This document shows positions 37,601 to 49,891 of a DNA stretch of 64,000 nt, one piece after another (position 1 is the first letter of the stretch; every line of letters begins with the position of its first letter). The stretch spans positions 35,781,501-35,845,500 of the forward strand of contig NC_091966.1 of NCBI RefSeq assembly GCF_036711975.1, written 5' to 3'. Source of the DNA: Onthophagus taurus. Lineage: Eukaryota > Arthropoda > Insecta > Coleoptera > Scarabaeidae. The notes under the pieces are model-generated. The model did not search any database and was not told the DNA's origin. It was given only the letters and a program-made list of their open reading frames with translations. Made by a program: the position numbers and the translations under genes.

Positions 37601-39900
37601 TGTTCTAAACAACTTTTTGGTTCTTTGGATAATTGGATATAACCTTTTTTGCTATAAAACTTTATTGGTCTTCTACCAACAAACAAGAATCGTCAGTTTT
37701 TCTTAGCCTTTAAAGGGAACCATTCTCACCACCACAGAATTTCTTTCTTTTATCCCTGGTAACACATTTTTCATTGATATTTTAAGATTACTGATGTCTG
37801 GTGTTGTCCTGATTTCTGCCGTTTTTTGCTCCTAGGCTTTTATTTCTGCCTATATGGCACGGTTGATCTCAACATCACTTTCAGCAGCTTTTGTGCTTTT
37901 TTCCTTCAGTTGTTGCCTTCTTACTACTATGCTACCAATTCTCTTTCCATCTATTTCATGCGCATTCTCGTAATAGTAAATTGAGTCATGGGTCCGACAA
38001 ACTCGTGCATTTATTTACACATTGTTAATAAACTTATCATTTTACCCCCATTATTTTCACATAATTGGAGTGAGAGTGTTAATTTAAGATCGATTGGACT
38101 AACATTTTATTTGCGTAAAAGTAAATATTATTTTAAAGTGATAATTATCTTTCTCGTTCAATAAAGTGGTTTTAGGTGTGTGTATGTTAGAATAATAATT
38201 TAAACTTATTAGTAAATGTAAACATTACTACTAATGTATACATTTACGATAGCGTTCAGTAAAAGCATACTTCAAATAATAGATACTTTACCAGCAAATT
38301 TAATGTACGTATCAACTGTTGAGGGCTAGTAAAAAAGTGCATTTGGTCAATTGAACATTTTATTTCAATAAAGGATTTTAATCATCATTTTATTATTCAT
38401 TATCATTTTATTAGTAACTGACATTTTACAACTTTTTATAAATAATAACTAAGCTTCTCTTGGCATGTATTAAAAATAAAACCAAATCAAATATTTACCC
38501 TTTATATGGTGTCCATCAAATTCCTTTTCAACACCTGCTTTAAACATTTCTAAAAATAAAAAAGAAAGAATCTGATTGAATGACATTTCGATGTTTTTAT
38601 TTATTATTACTACAAGCCAAGAATTTATTTATTAATGTTTGTTATTTATTAACCATCATGTCGTTATCATTATGTGATGATCTATTTCATCGACAAAATG
38701 TAATTGAAAACTATCTTATCTTAAAATCGCCTTTAAAGTTTCAAAATTATTTTTCACTTTGCGTGGGTTCCTCGACGATGTGTTATTTGTTTCGATTTAA
38801 AAACAAGATAATTAGGTATAAACCGATTCATGGGATTTTGAATGAATCATCTAGTCCAAATTCCTTTCGCAGAACAAGTTGTTTATTTTATGATAATATG
38901 AAAAACAACAAATAATAACAAAAAACTATTTGATAAATTTATCTTTATTTAAGTGTAATTTTATTCATTCATCGACGTCAATAAAGTCTTTTTTTTAATT
39001 GTTTATAAGTAATTGCAATATTTCTTTTTTACTCAGTTTACAATAGTTGATTTGCGTCATAGTTTGAAACATGCAATGCGATAATGCAATAGTATTAAGA
39101 TTGTTTTGCGTTTGCATTTTTTTAAATGCTGAGTTAGCAACTATTATGCGCTATTTTATGTTTGCTTCATGAAAAATTGCTATAAAATTTTAATTTACTT
39201 TTAAGCTGTGTTTGCAGAAAACTTTCATCTTTTAAATGGATTGTAAAAGAATTTATTTTATAGAGAGGTGGATTTAAATTTATTGAAGTTATAAACATTT
39301 CGTGATGTGCCATAAAATGTAATCATTTCGAGTTTAATTCAATATTTGTCTCTTGATGTTTTATGTTTTGCAATAAATTTTTAATTCCAATTGATCGAAT
39401 GTTTTTGTTGAAATCGTTTTTAATCTTATCTCAAATATTATTTTAAAACGACAGTTATTGACCTCCGTTTGAACGTCAAAATCTGGGTTTTAATAATTTT
39501 TAAAATTGAAAGGTGTGTCTATTTTGAATGTTATCATTGTATCAAGTTTTTTTTATGTAGTATAAACGATAGATAAACTTAAACTGGCTTGGTTTTATCA
39601 AAACCGAATTCCACTTTGAACAATGTTCAATTGCCACTCCTTATTTTGTTTTATAATTAAAATGTTCAAAGGTTAATAAAAAATATTCCAGATACTAATT
39701 TATATCTTTATCGCTTTATAAATTTATTATGTTTTCGTTAAAAACCGTTTGGGAATGTTAAAGTTATTTTTTACAAATTATCATCAATTATACTGAAAAA
39801 TATTTTTTAATTTTTTCTTTTTCCATTACGTAAAACTTATATCCATTCACTTCGACTTTTCAAGGCACTCTCAATCTCAATAAACCCCATTATGAAACGT
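34635..39900. other. Long region without a confident gene; LINE debris
   Basis: Mostly AT-rich sequence. A short reverse transcriptase piece with [10 protein letters not shown] lies at about 35895-35930 (+). 36640-38000 is T-rich on the plus strand and contains minus-strand open frames (37291-37073, for example) that look like LINE ORF1 debris. An exon-like minus-strand segment at 38499-38549 is listed separately. No other feature is supported. Confidence 0.4.
38499..38549 (-). other. Orphan exon-like segment, unknown gene
   Basis: On the minus strand a consensus acceptor (TTTTTATTTTTAG) precedes 51 bp encoding MFKAGVEKEFDGHHIK, followed by a GTAAAT donor. The coding quality is better than the surroundings, but I found no partner exons and do not recognise the peptide. 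It may be a chance open segment. Confidence 0.2.
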
Positions 39901-39940
39901 TTCGGTACTTATATTGCTGGCGGCGATAAAAAGGTGTTCA

Positions 39941-40074
39941 TATATAGAGCGGTTCTGCGTAAAGAAAAACTATCAGTTCGCGCGTGTCTATCGATTCGTT
40001 AACGGTGTCCGTTTTGCGATTATAAACGTGTTGTTGCACAGGTGTGTTTGTGACATTATATTCTAGTTGAAAAG
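39941..40074 (+). promoter_or_regulatory. Candidate core promoter and first exon, possibly of glycerol kinase
   Basis: TATATAG at 39941 is followed by an insect-type initiator TCAGTT, with the A at 39975, in a short GC-richer block. Splice donors CACAG|GTGTGT (40041/40042) and AAAG|GTCAGT (40074/40075) follow. The glycerol kinase coding exon begins behind an acceptor at 43581-43583, so a noncoding first exon upstream is required; this is the best-looking candidate. Confidence 0.4.
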
Positions 40075-40239
40075 GTCAGTGTCACGCCACGATTGTAATT
40101 AAGAACGTATTTTTATTTTGGGCAACGATTACTTAAGTGATTTGAATTCCTTGAATGAAAGAAATACTTATTTTGTTATGATAATGTTTAGATATCTACT
40201 ATACATCTACTAATATCTACTATACATCTACCCTGAACA

Positions 40240-42140
40240 TATTTGGCTTAAAATTTCATTTTTTTATAGTATCTATTAAATAATTGTTTCAAATTTTGTA
40301 TAAAAAATTGAAGATTCCTTAAAATTGATTCAGTTGATAAAAAAGGGTTTGATCAATTTCAATAGTTTTGGTGAGATTTATATGAAGTTATTTAAGACAA
40401 AGTTAAATTTCTTGTTCAAAATTAAGGTTCAGGAGTTTCATAAAGTATGTTCGGTTTGAATGAAGTTGTATACAATTCAATTGAATAAATATAAATTAGT
40501 GATTAAAATTCTAAGATTCCTTGAAGTTTGTTAAAGTTAGTCAGGATGGAATGAAGTTTGTTGAGCTACAGTTATACCACTAGTTAGAAATTAAAGTTAT
40601 ATTAACTTTGATGAAGTAAATTTGGGATCATTGAAAATTCTTTGGTGAATTATGTGATTTAGTTATATAATGATAAAGTTTTTTAGAGAAATGTTTATAA
40701 ATTAAGGTTATAAAGAAGGTTTCTTTCGTTTCATAGAAGTTTCATTAAACTTAACTCAGTAAATACAAATTATTGATTAAAATTCCAAAATTCCTTGAAG
40801 TTTATTAAACTTGGTTGGGATGGAATGAAGTTTTTTGGGCAACAGTTAAACCACTGGTTAGAAATTAAAGTTATAATTAACTTTAATGAAGTGAATTTGG
40901 AATCATTGAAGAGTCTTTTTGTATTACGTGATTTAATTATATTATGATGAAGTTTTTTAGAGAAATCTTTAAAAATTAAGGTTATAAAGAAGTTTCATAA
41001 GGTTTATTCCGTTTCATAGAAGTTTCATAAAACTTAATTCAATAAATACAAATTATTGATTAAAATTCTAAGATTCCTTGAAGTTTCTAAATTTTGGTTA
41101 GGATTGAATGAAGTTTTTTGAGTTATAATTAAACCTCTAATTAGAAATTAAGGTTGGATTTGACCAAAGCATTTCTTGTTAAAAATTAAAGTTAAGAAGT
41201 TTCATAAACTTTGTTGGGTTTCATTGAAGTTTTATAAATTTAATTCTACAAATATGAATTATTGATTGAAATTTTCAGGATTCGTTAAACTTTCTTGGAC
41301 TTACAATTAGTTAGGTTGGAATGAAGTTTTTCCAATAACAACCAATAACTTTTAGTTTGAAATTAAGGTTATAATTAAGTTTCATGAAGTGGATTTAGAA
41401 ACTAATGTTCAGATGAAGTTATTAAATTATTTTCTAATTCTTTTTTGGAATTGATTAATTTTCTTTAACGATTGAATATAGCTGAAGTTGATGTTGTATT
41501 TAGTGCGTACAAATTAAGTGTTTGATGAATTTTAATGGATTTGATTATATTATGATGAAGTTTTTAAGGTAAATGCCGAAAAATTAAGATATAAAGAAGT
41601 TTCATAAAATTCGATTGAATAAATATTACTCATTAAAATTTTAGGATGTCTTTGTTTAAGTTTCTTGGATTTCCTTAGGTTTGAATGAAGTTTCTTAGAT
41701 TTGCTTAGGTTTGGATGAAGTTTTTACAGTTAATTCACTAGTTAAAAGTGAAGGTTATAACTATAAAAAGTTTTTTGTGTAAGTATTAAACTTCATCGAT
41801 CCAAATTGCATTTAATTAGGTTGCTTAGGTTTTGATGACGTTTTTGAGTTAATATTAAATATTTTAATGAAAATCAATATTTCGTTGAAGTTGCTTTGTG
41901 TGGTAACTCCTAGTTATTCCTTGGTTAAACTTTGAGGTTGTATTGAAGAATCCAAAAGCTATCAATTAAAAATTTATGTTTCGATGAAGTTTTTTATTAT
42001 AGTCAAATTCTTGATTGATTCATATTAGCCTTAAGATTTTCCGGTTAATGTTAAATTATTGTTTCAATGAAGTTTTTATCTATTAGTGTTAGAAATTCTG
42101 TGTTAAAAATTAAGATTTTGATGAAGTTTTATGGAGTGCA
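40240..42140 (+). repeat. Degenerate tandem array, period about 280 bp, GAAGTTT-rich
   Basis: The landmark GATTAAAATTCTAAGATTCC occurs at 40501 and, with small changes, near 40775 and 41058 (spacing about 275-283 bp). Each unit also has GATGAAGTTTTTTAGAGAAA, AGAAATTAAAGTTATA and GAAGTTTCATAAA-type blocks. Units 1-3 (about 40430-41200) are clear; later units are fragmented, leaving scattered TGAAGTTT motifs to about 42140. No ORF. It lies in the probable first intron of glycerol kinase. Confidence 0.85.
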
Positions 42141-43583
42141 GTATTAATTTCTTAGGTTCATAATATATTTTGGTTTATATTATCAGTTTTCAGCAACACT
42201 TAGATCTTCAGAAAGTTTCATATATTTTGTATGACTTTAAAGATGTTTCTTTACTCATTAGTCTCATTACTAATGTTTCAATTACAATTGCAGGCTGTGA
42301 TAAAGTTTCTGTGATGAAGATTTTTAAGTTAGCGTCAACTTCAAAGTCAACCCTAAAATTGTGATCAAATTTTATTCATTGCGTTTAGTTTTGTTGAAGT
42401 TTCTTTATTTAATTGTTTAGTACTGATAAGTATTGTCCATTTTTCATTCTTTTTTCTAGTAATTATTTTTCCAACTCTTTCTTGTACTTGCTTATATGCA
42501 AGTTTATCGCCAGCCTTTTGGAGCTTCATACACAGTATTGTATAAGTTTCGTTTTTTTTATTTTAGATTCGATCTCGTCATTCCGCTATATGTCTTTTGT
42601 GCTTATTTTCCTTTTATGTATGATAATTTTACGTAATCATACTCTTGACTCATTCCACGTTGAACATATTTAGATCATAATAAGATCCTGGTGAGTTGTA
42701 TTATGGTCGTCGCGAGGTTTGTACAATAGTATTGGCAAAAGTGTTGTGTAACAAATCCAAGAGGTGGAAGTTCTGTTTACTTGAGTAGCAAAAGTTATAG
42801 AGTTGTGTGCAATAATTTGAAATCTAACTCTCTTTTCATTGATTGTATGGATCGTCAGTATTTAGACATCAGTCCTATTTTATTGCTATATATAGTTCCA
42901 TAATGATGCATAAAGTCATTTTTATACCAATAATACATAAATCTATCTGTGCTTTTCCTAGGGATCATTAATGCAATAATACTCACCTCTAACAACATAC
43001 AAAATAGACGTGAGCTACATTCTGCTGTATTTTCACAGCATAATCGTGAGATATCGTCGTTTACTAAATATATCAAAACATAAAATTTTGCCTTTACGAT
43101 CGGTTTTACAACATCACATTAATCTGATATAAAATGCCAATACCACGTTATGAAATAAATGGGAAAATACTTTTTTTAAAATGTTTTTTAATAACGTCAT
43201 AGAAAATATAAACCACTCCGTGTAAACTAAAACACAATGATTACCTAATGGATTGGTTTTTACGTTTCAAACATTAAATCTAATCATTGTTTGTGGTTAC
43301 GTTAAATCCCATTGACGTTTTATAGCTGTTTTTTATAAGATAGCAACAAAAATGAAAAAAAAAATGACGATGACAATTGAATAAATTTATCAACCGTTTA
43401 TTTATAAACTGGTTGAATCTCATAAATATTAAACGTTATGTTAAAAAGTATAAAAAAAGCAAAATACTCGAAGAAACATTTTTAATAACCTTTAAAACCT
43501 TGAACTTAACTTTAAAAAACAAATTTTATTTTCCGAATAAACGGAAACAACACTATTTTTTTAACTTTTTTTTTTCTTTCTAG
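42141..43583. other. Noncoding stretch upstream of the glycerol kinase coding start
   Basis: No recognised exon or mobile element. It ends with a T-rich tract and TAG acceptor at 43581-43583, 13 bp before the glycerol kinase ATG, so most of it is probably intron. Confidence 0.45.
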
Positions 43584-43596
43584 TAAATAATTTAAA

Positions 43597-46500
43597 ATGC
43601 CTGTAGCATCGGAAAAAGAACCACTCATAGGAGTAATAGATGCTGGTACAAGAACAGTAAAATTCTGCGTATTTCGTAGTCGACATACAAAGGAATTAAC
43701 CGATCATGCCGTTGATATAATGCCAGTATCAACATCGCGGGAGGGTTGGCACGAAGAAGATCCAATGGAAATCTTAGCAGGAATCAGACATTGCATAGGC
43801 GATGTCCTTCAAAAGCTTCCATCATTAGGTTACAAAGTATCCGATATTTGCACGATCGGAATTACGAATCAACGAGAAACGACCGTCGTTTGGGATCGAA
43901 CCACCGGACAACCTTTGTACAACGCGATCGTTTGGAATGATATCCGAACTGATGCAACAGTTGATAAAATATTAGCTAAATTACCGGATAATAACAAAAA
44001 TCATTTTAAACCTTTATGTGGATTGCCGGTTTCGCCGTATTTTAGCGCTTTTAAATTGAAATGGTTGATGGATAATGTACCGAACGTTAGAAAAGCTTGT
44101 AAAGCGAAGAAATGTTTATTTGGAACGGTGGATACGTGGATTTTATGGAATTTAACAGGAGGTCCAAATGGTGGTATTCACATGACTGATGTAACGAATG
44201 CTTCACGGACATTCCTTATGAACATTGAAACGTTACATTGGGATCCTTTATTATTACGGACTTTTTCTATCAGTTCGGATATTTTACCGGAAATTAGAAG
44301 TAGTTCGGAAATATATGGAAAAATCAAATTTAATAATAGTCCACTTAATGGTATACCAATCTCAGGAGTAAGTATTCATTAAATAAAAACATTTTATTTT
44401 GCGACGTTAAATATGATATCGTCATAAAGATGGATTAAGAAATAATAAATATATTTTTGAAGTATGATTGAATTTGCTAATCATTTTACTAAAAAACAGA
44501 TTGTCTTTAAAACTATCTAATTTTTTTAAAGTAATATTTGTTTTTAATTTAATTTTTTATGCTAGATTCTAGGTAATCAACAATCAGCGTTAGTTGGACA
44601 AAATTGCTTAAAAGAAGGTTTAGCCAAAAATACTTATCGAAGTGGTTGTTTCCTTTTATATAATACAGGCCCAAATGTAAGTTATTTTATCTTCTTTATT
44701 ATTCTATTTATTTTTATATGTATCATTTTCTTAGAGAGTTCAATCAACGCATGGTTTAGTTACAACAGTAGCTTATCAATTTGGTGATAAACCACCCGTA
44801 TATGCCTTAGAAGGTAGTGTTGCTGTGGCTGGAGCTGCAATGAATTGGCTTAGAGACAACATGGGATTAATTAATGATGTTACGGAGGACACAGAATCGC
44901 TAGCACAAGAAGTTTTTAATACTGGAGATGTTTATTTTGTCCCTGCTTTCAATGGATTGTATGCCCCTTATTGGCGAAAAGATGCTCGAGGGTGTGTAAG
45001 TTTCAATGTTTAAGAATCTTTAATTTTTTTCTCAATAATGCAAAATCAATAATTAAAATTATTACTTTTTTATTTTTATATAACATCAGTGTTTGCAATT
45101 AAGATTGTGTTTGTTTTCTTAAAGATCATTAAAACAATACTAATATTAAATTATTGCGAAAATTTAAAAGCCATTTTTACAGGATTATCTGTGGTTTAAC
45201 GGCGTTTACAACGAAAAAGCACATAATAAGAGCCGCACTTGAAGCAGTTTGTTTCCAAACGAGGGATATTTTAGAAGCTATGAACAAAGATTGTGGCATT
45301 CCGCTTGCAAAGTTACACGTTGATGGTCGAATGACAACTAATAATTTGCTTATGCAGTTACAAGTAATAAAATCATTCGAGTTTTTTGTAAAATAATTAA
45401 ATAATTTTTATTTTTATAGGCTGATATAATTGGAATTCCAGTTTTTAGAGCACAATCACAAGATATAACGGCATTAGGTGTTGCGATGGCGGCCGGTTAC
45501 GCTTCAGGAATTGAAGTGTGGGATTTAGAAGAACAAGATAGAGAAACCGTTCCGAAAGATACGTTTTTACCAACAACAACAGAAGATGGTAAGATAATTT
45601 AGGTTAATAATAAATATTTTTCTATAAAATTTTATTTATTTATTTGTATAATTTGAGAAGAACACCCATAAAGGTCTCAATTAATTTCCTATATTTTGTA
45701 GACCCCTCAATTAATTATTTGACCATTGTTTAAAAAGAAAGCAAAAAAAAAATTTGTTTAAAAATTTTCGTTATAGAAAGAAAAATAACATTAACAAAAA
45801 TCAAATAAAATTTAAACCAGAATTTTTTGGAGCTTATTAAAACATTGTTTGAGGTTTTAGATGCTATGTTGCAACCTTCTTCAGAAACAAGTTCAAAAAT
45901 CATTTTTAAACAAAACTAGACTTTGAGATAAGGTCTCTTATCAATCCCTATATGAAAAGAGATTGCGAAAAACTTTAGAAGTTCAGTTCCCTCAGTTCTG
46001 TTACCATATTTGTTTATCTCCAACAAAATTGATTTAATAAATTCATCAATCACAAACCTGTAACAGAACTACACCGGTATTGTAAATTCATTCATGCGAT
46101 TGTCTGTTATGCCATAATCATCAAAAACGGAACGATTTTGCATCGTATTATCAGACTATTTGGGCACATTATTATCATCTTCGTCATCAGAATAATGATT
46201 CTCTCAATCTTGTGCGATTTTGACAATAGCCATTTCTTCCAATCTTCATCGTTATTTAGCAAACGTCTTTCAAAACTTGTGTTAAGATATATTTATTACT
46301 AAAGCCAAGTAAGGTGATATAATGTGCTTAGCCATACACATCAATTGTTCAAAAAATGCCATTTCCTGTTATGTGTTACGAACTCGTAAATAAATAACAG
46401 TATGCTAATAGTACCATATTAGTGTAGCCAGATGTGAAAATCTTCAGAATAGGTTAATCTTTAATTTTAATCATATTTTGCACTACTCACTCATTCAATT

Positions 46501-49500
46501 GTGAGTGCGAGTGCGCGGGGGATTATTCTCAGGATTATTGCCATAGTTACAACGCTCTCATTGGCTAAGAACTGGATCTAGCAAAAGATGGTAAAAGTGG
46601 CCCTAACTTAAGTTTTATCTCAACTAATATTGTTTCAGGACAACTATAATAAAATGTTTGGATATTTATTAAACATATCAACTGAATTGTCGTTTTCTTG
46701 CCAGCGCGTTACTCCAAACTTGTTTCTCTTAACACCAGTACATGGTGTTTTTTTTATTGTCATTAATATCTTTGTTGACTTTTTTATAATTAAATGTGAA
46801 TTTCTTTCTAAAACGTGAGTCATTTTTAAGGTATATTACATTTAGGTGTCTATATCTGTGGTATTTACTTGATAACAATAAATAAAGAGAGTAAAGAAAA
46901 AAGAATAGAAAAAGAGTTCTTTAAGTTAAAAACTTTTTCTTCTTATTCTTATTGGAGATCTGTCGATCTGTTAATTCTGAAGTTATTACCTTTGGAACAT
47001 TTCCTAAGATATAAATACGAAGGCATTCGCGGCAGTTGTTAATTAAACTAACACTATCACTAGAACTTTCGGGTTGAACCGTGCGTTTTTTGAAAAAATG
47101 TTTCAAATCAAGAAACACGAGAGGAAGATCCGACTAAGGAAGATCCAACAATCTGCAGTCGCAGAGCATTGCCACAAAGGAGGACACAGCATAGAGTTCG
47201 ACAAAAACAAAGTGCTAGCAAGAAACGGACATTATTTCCAAAGATTGACGAGAGAGGCGATAGAGATTCATCGACATGGGAATAACATGAATAGAGAAGA
47301 TGCTTGGGTTGGGGTCAACTTAGTTGACAATTAGACAATTAGTTATTAATAACCTTTTCATATATTTATTGTCAAATTTTAATCGAATTCGTCACTTCGA
47401 ACTTGTTTCTGAAGAAAGTTGCAAAATGGCATCCGAATCGTCAAACATTTTTTCAAAAAACGCACGGCTTAACCCGAAAGTTTCTAGGTCTAGTGTTAGT
47501 TCTAGTTTTAGTTTACTTTTCTAAGATGTCGAATGCCAGCTGTCTCGCCATATCTTTGAGGTTCTCCCAGCTGGTCTTAAGCTTGGGGGGTTGTTTGCAA
47601 GCTGATTTTTGGAAATCTGTTGTTGTCCATTGTTTCTTCAGCAACTTCCCTATCTCACTATGTCTGGAACGTTCCATTTATCTCTAATATTCGATTTTCT
47701 TGCTCTGTCATTCTTGTTTTTCCCATTATTGATCTCAAGTCTTCTACTCTCACTTCTATTCCGTATGTCATTATTGGTCTTATACATGTCTTATATATTC
47801 CAATTTTGCTATCTATTCGTATTGGATTTGCGAATATCTGCGGATCTGCGGTTACTTTGTTAATTTGGTTTTTGAAGTCTTTCACTGGATCATGGGCGCT
47901 TGATATGTGTATACTTAAATAGTTAAATTGCATGACTTGTTCAATTGACTTATCATCGATTACGAGTTTACATCTGACCGGATCTTTTGTAGTAGTCATA
48001 GACTTGCTCTTATCAACGGAAATAGCAATCTTGAATTTGTGGGTTATTTGTAAGAAGTGTCATCGACATAACACACCATGCTAACACTATTGGAGCCCAT
48101 CACATATCCCATATTTAAAGATGTTATTTCCTCTATGATTTTATCCATTAGGAGATTAAACAGAAACGGCCCCTATATAATACTCGTTTTTTGTCCTTTC
48201 CTAAATATTGGAAGGCTAATACTGTTCTGCCATTCCTTTCGTACTTTTATCATAAAGAATTTTATTAAATATTTCTTCAATTTTTATACCAACTTGTGGC
48301 CTCCGTACTTTAAAAACTTTTTTATATTATCATTTCCACAAGACTTTCAGTTTTTTAAATTTGTAACTTTAGCTTCAACATCTTTTTTAAAGATTGTAGT
48401 GATTGTATTGGCACGGTCTTGGTTTGAACAAACTTGTTTTTCCATTTTCTCAACTTTTTCACGCCTTCCTTTGCCTTTATACATGTCATAAATCATATCA
48501 CATGTAAAGCCGGATTTATATTTGTCTGACGTGTTGTGACGTGATGCGCTCTGACGTAATGGTTAGTGTTCACATTTATATGTTGTGTTCTGACGCACTC
48601 AGCATTCCGCTATGTTCCCTTATCCTGGAGAGAAGTAAAGGTAGTCTTCATCCCTAAACCTGGGAGGAGAGATTACACTGACCCAAAATCATATAGACCA
48701 ATCAGTCTTTCCTCATTCGTCGGGAAAGCGCTTGAAAGGCGATGTGAAAGATATATAAAGAGAAACGACACTGGAAAGGCTGCATAGTCTCTCCTAATAT
48801 AGCAAGGGACTAATTGATGTGTGGCTTACAGTTTGCTATAAGAAAGCATTCATTACATCTGCAAATTACAAAATTATCCATAGTTTACTCTCATGTGCTC
48901 AAGTAAGGTATATATAAATTCTACAGGATGTATTTCTTCTTCTTGGGAAAGATTGTATAATTTGAAAGTTGAGATGTAAATTTACCAAATTTCTTCATCA
49001 TCAGTAAAAAAATAAGCTGGTATGACGTCATCAAGCGAGCGGTATTCACTTTGCAAATTGAAGCCGTATTTCCCTCAAGAACTGTAATTCAAGGCATAAT
49101 TGGTTCCATTCATGTACAGTTAATCGCTGTAATCTAACTTTGTTTGTGAGCAGACAGTCAACGCTGAATAAATAACTACCACAAGTCTTGTTATTTTCCC
49201 CATTTCGTTTCTAATTTATTCCAAAGTTGTGTTCCTTGGTTGATAAATTCGACTATGAAAGGAAATTAGTACGTTTATTGCTCCAATTATGACACTGCAA
49301 ATACAAATTTAAGCCTCTTGCAACTGCAGACTTATATTCTTGTTTATATCTCTGCCCAGAAAAGTGATTGAAATTTGCTATTCATTTGGCAGAGGTGGAT
49401 CGGAGATTTTATCCCCACTGAATTAATGAATAAATATATAAGATTTAATTATAACTATAATAAATGTTTTTTTTTTTGGTTTAGAACGTGATGCAAGATA

Positions 49501-49891
49501 TAAAAAATGGAAAATGGCTGTTCAAAGATCACTGGGTTGGGCTACAAGTAAAAAATCCCCCGACATGACAGGTACTATAATAAACAATGAACATCTACAT
49601 GCGCATTTGTAAATAATTATTTGTTTTTTATTTTATTATTTTGTTTTTGTAATTTTTTGTTGTTAAGAGTTTATTTTACAGTGTTTATTGTGTTATCTTG
49701 TATTTTTTTAGATGATTTTGTTGCTTTAAATTGTTTGTTTAAAATATTTGTTGTTAATAATTGAAATATTTTCTTTTTTCCCTTTAGATGAAAGATACAG
49801 GTTACTCTCTAGCATACCTGCAAGTTTATATTTAATTTCAAGTTTTGGACTACTACTGTTGTCAAAAAAGATGATGTTTGTCGAAGCGTGA
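43597..49891 (+). CDS. Glycerol kinase paralogue with altered active site, seven coding exons
   Basis: Coding exons are 43597-44367, 44566-44676, 44735-44991, 45183-45363, 45420-45588, 49485-49571 and 49788-49891, giving 559 residues in the FGGY kinase family. Glycerol kinase makes sn-glycerol 3-phosphate from glycerol and ATP, and animal forms attach to the mitochondrial surface. Conserved glycerol-site motifs are [14 protein letters not shown] and [19 protein letters not shown] and [15 protein letters not shown] are also kept. Three normally fixed positions differ: DQGT is DAGT (residues 15-18), GDQ is GNQ (Asn261, codon 44575-44577; the family catalytic base is Asp) and VDGG is VDGR (Arg429). 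The last exon adds a hydrophobic tail ([16 protein letters not shown]) like the membrane anchor of mammalian isoforms. An acceptor just before the ATG implies an upstream untranslated exon. The gene may encode a weak or inactive enzyme; the frame itself is undamaged. Confidence 0.9.
47045..47515 (+). mobile_element. Penelope-like element C-terminal fragment flanked by inverted repeats
   Basis: The frame from 47074 encodes [20 protein letters not shown] and then [19 protein letters not shown], the GIY-YIG-type endonuclease tail found in Penelope-like and related retroelements of insects. The segment is bounded by an inverted repeat: 47045-47108 (ACTTTCGGGTTGAACCGTGC) and 47441-47515 (GCACGGCTTAACCCGAAAGT). 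The repeat ends also carry CTAGTTCTAG-like blocks that recur near 56600-56790. There is no reverse transcriptase domain here. Confidence 0.65.
47560..48520 (-). mobile_element. RTE-type LINE relic in glycerol kinase intron 5
   Basis: Minus-strand reading gives [10 protein letters not shown] and [15 protein letters not shown] (RT blocks, about 48310-48200), a polymerase site CYVDDT near 48060, then [20 protein letters not shown] and [14 protein letters not shown] (47990-47760). It is of the endonuclease-reverse transcriptase type common in insects. Frameshifts and stops disrupt it. Confidence 0.8.
48590..48790 (+). mobile_element. R1/Jockey-type reverse transcriptase fragment
   Basis: The frame gives [17 protein letters not shown] followed by [19 protein letters not shown], the first reverse transcriptase blocks. 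It resembles the relic at 28814-28960. Sequence on either side is not recognisable as part of the element. Confidence 0.75.

Larger units (their letters stand above)
45589..49484. other. Glycerol kinase intron 5, rich in mobile-element relics
   Basis: A 3.9 kb intron between exons 5 and 6. 45660-47040 shows no recognisable element or ORF of note. The relics at 47045-47515, 47560-48520 and 48590-48790 are listed separately. 48800-49484 has nothing I can name. Confidence 0.6.

Noticed and set aside
36636-38000. Several short frames that might form a gene
   Set aside because: The composition suggests antisense LINE debris, the frames are broken, and no splice-linked series of exons could be built.
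43746-43940. Second frame within glycerol kinase exon 1
   Set aside because: Overlaps a clearly conserved coding frame; a shadow.
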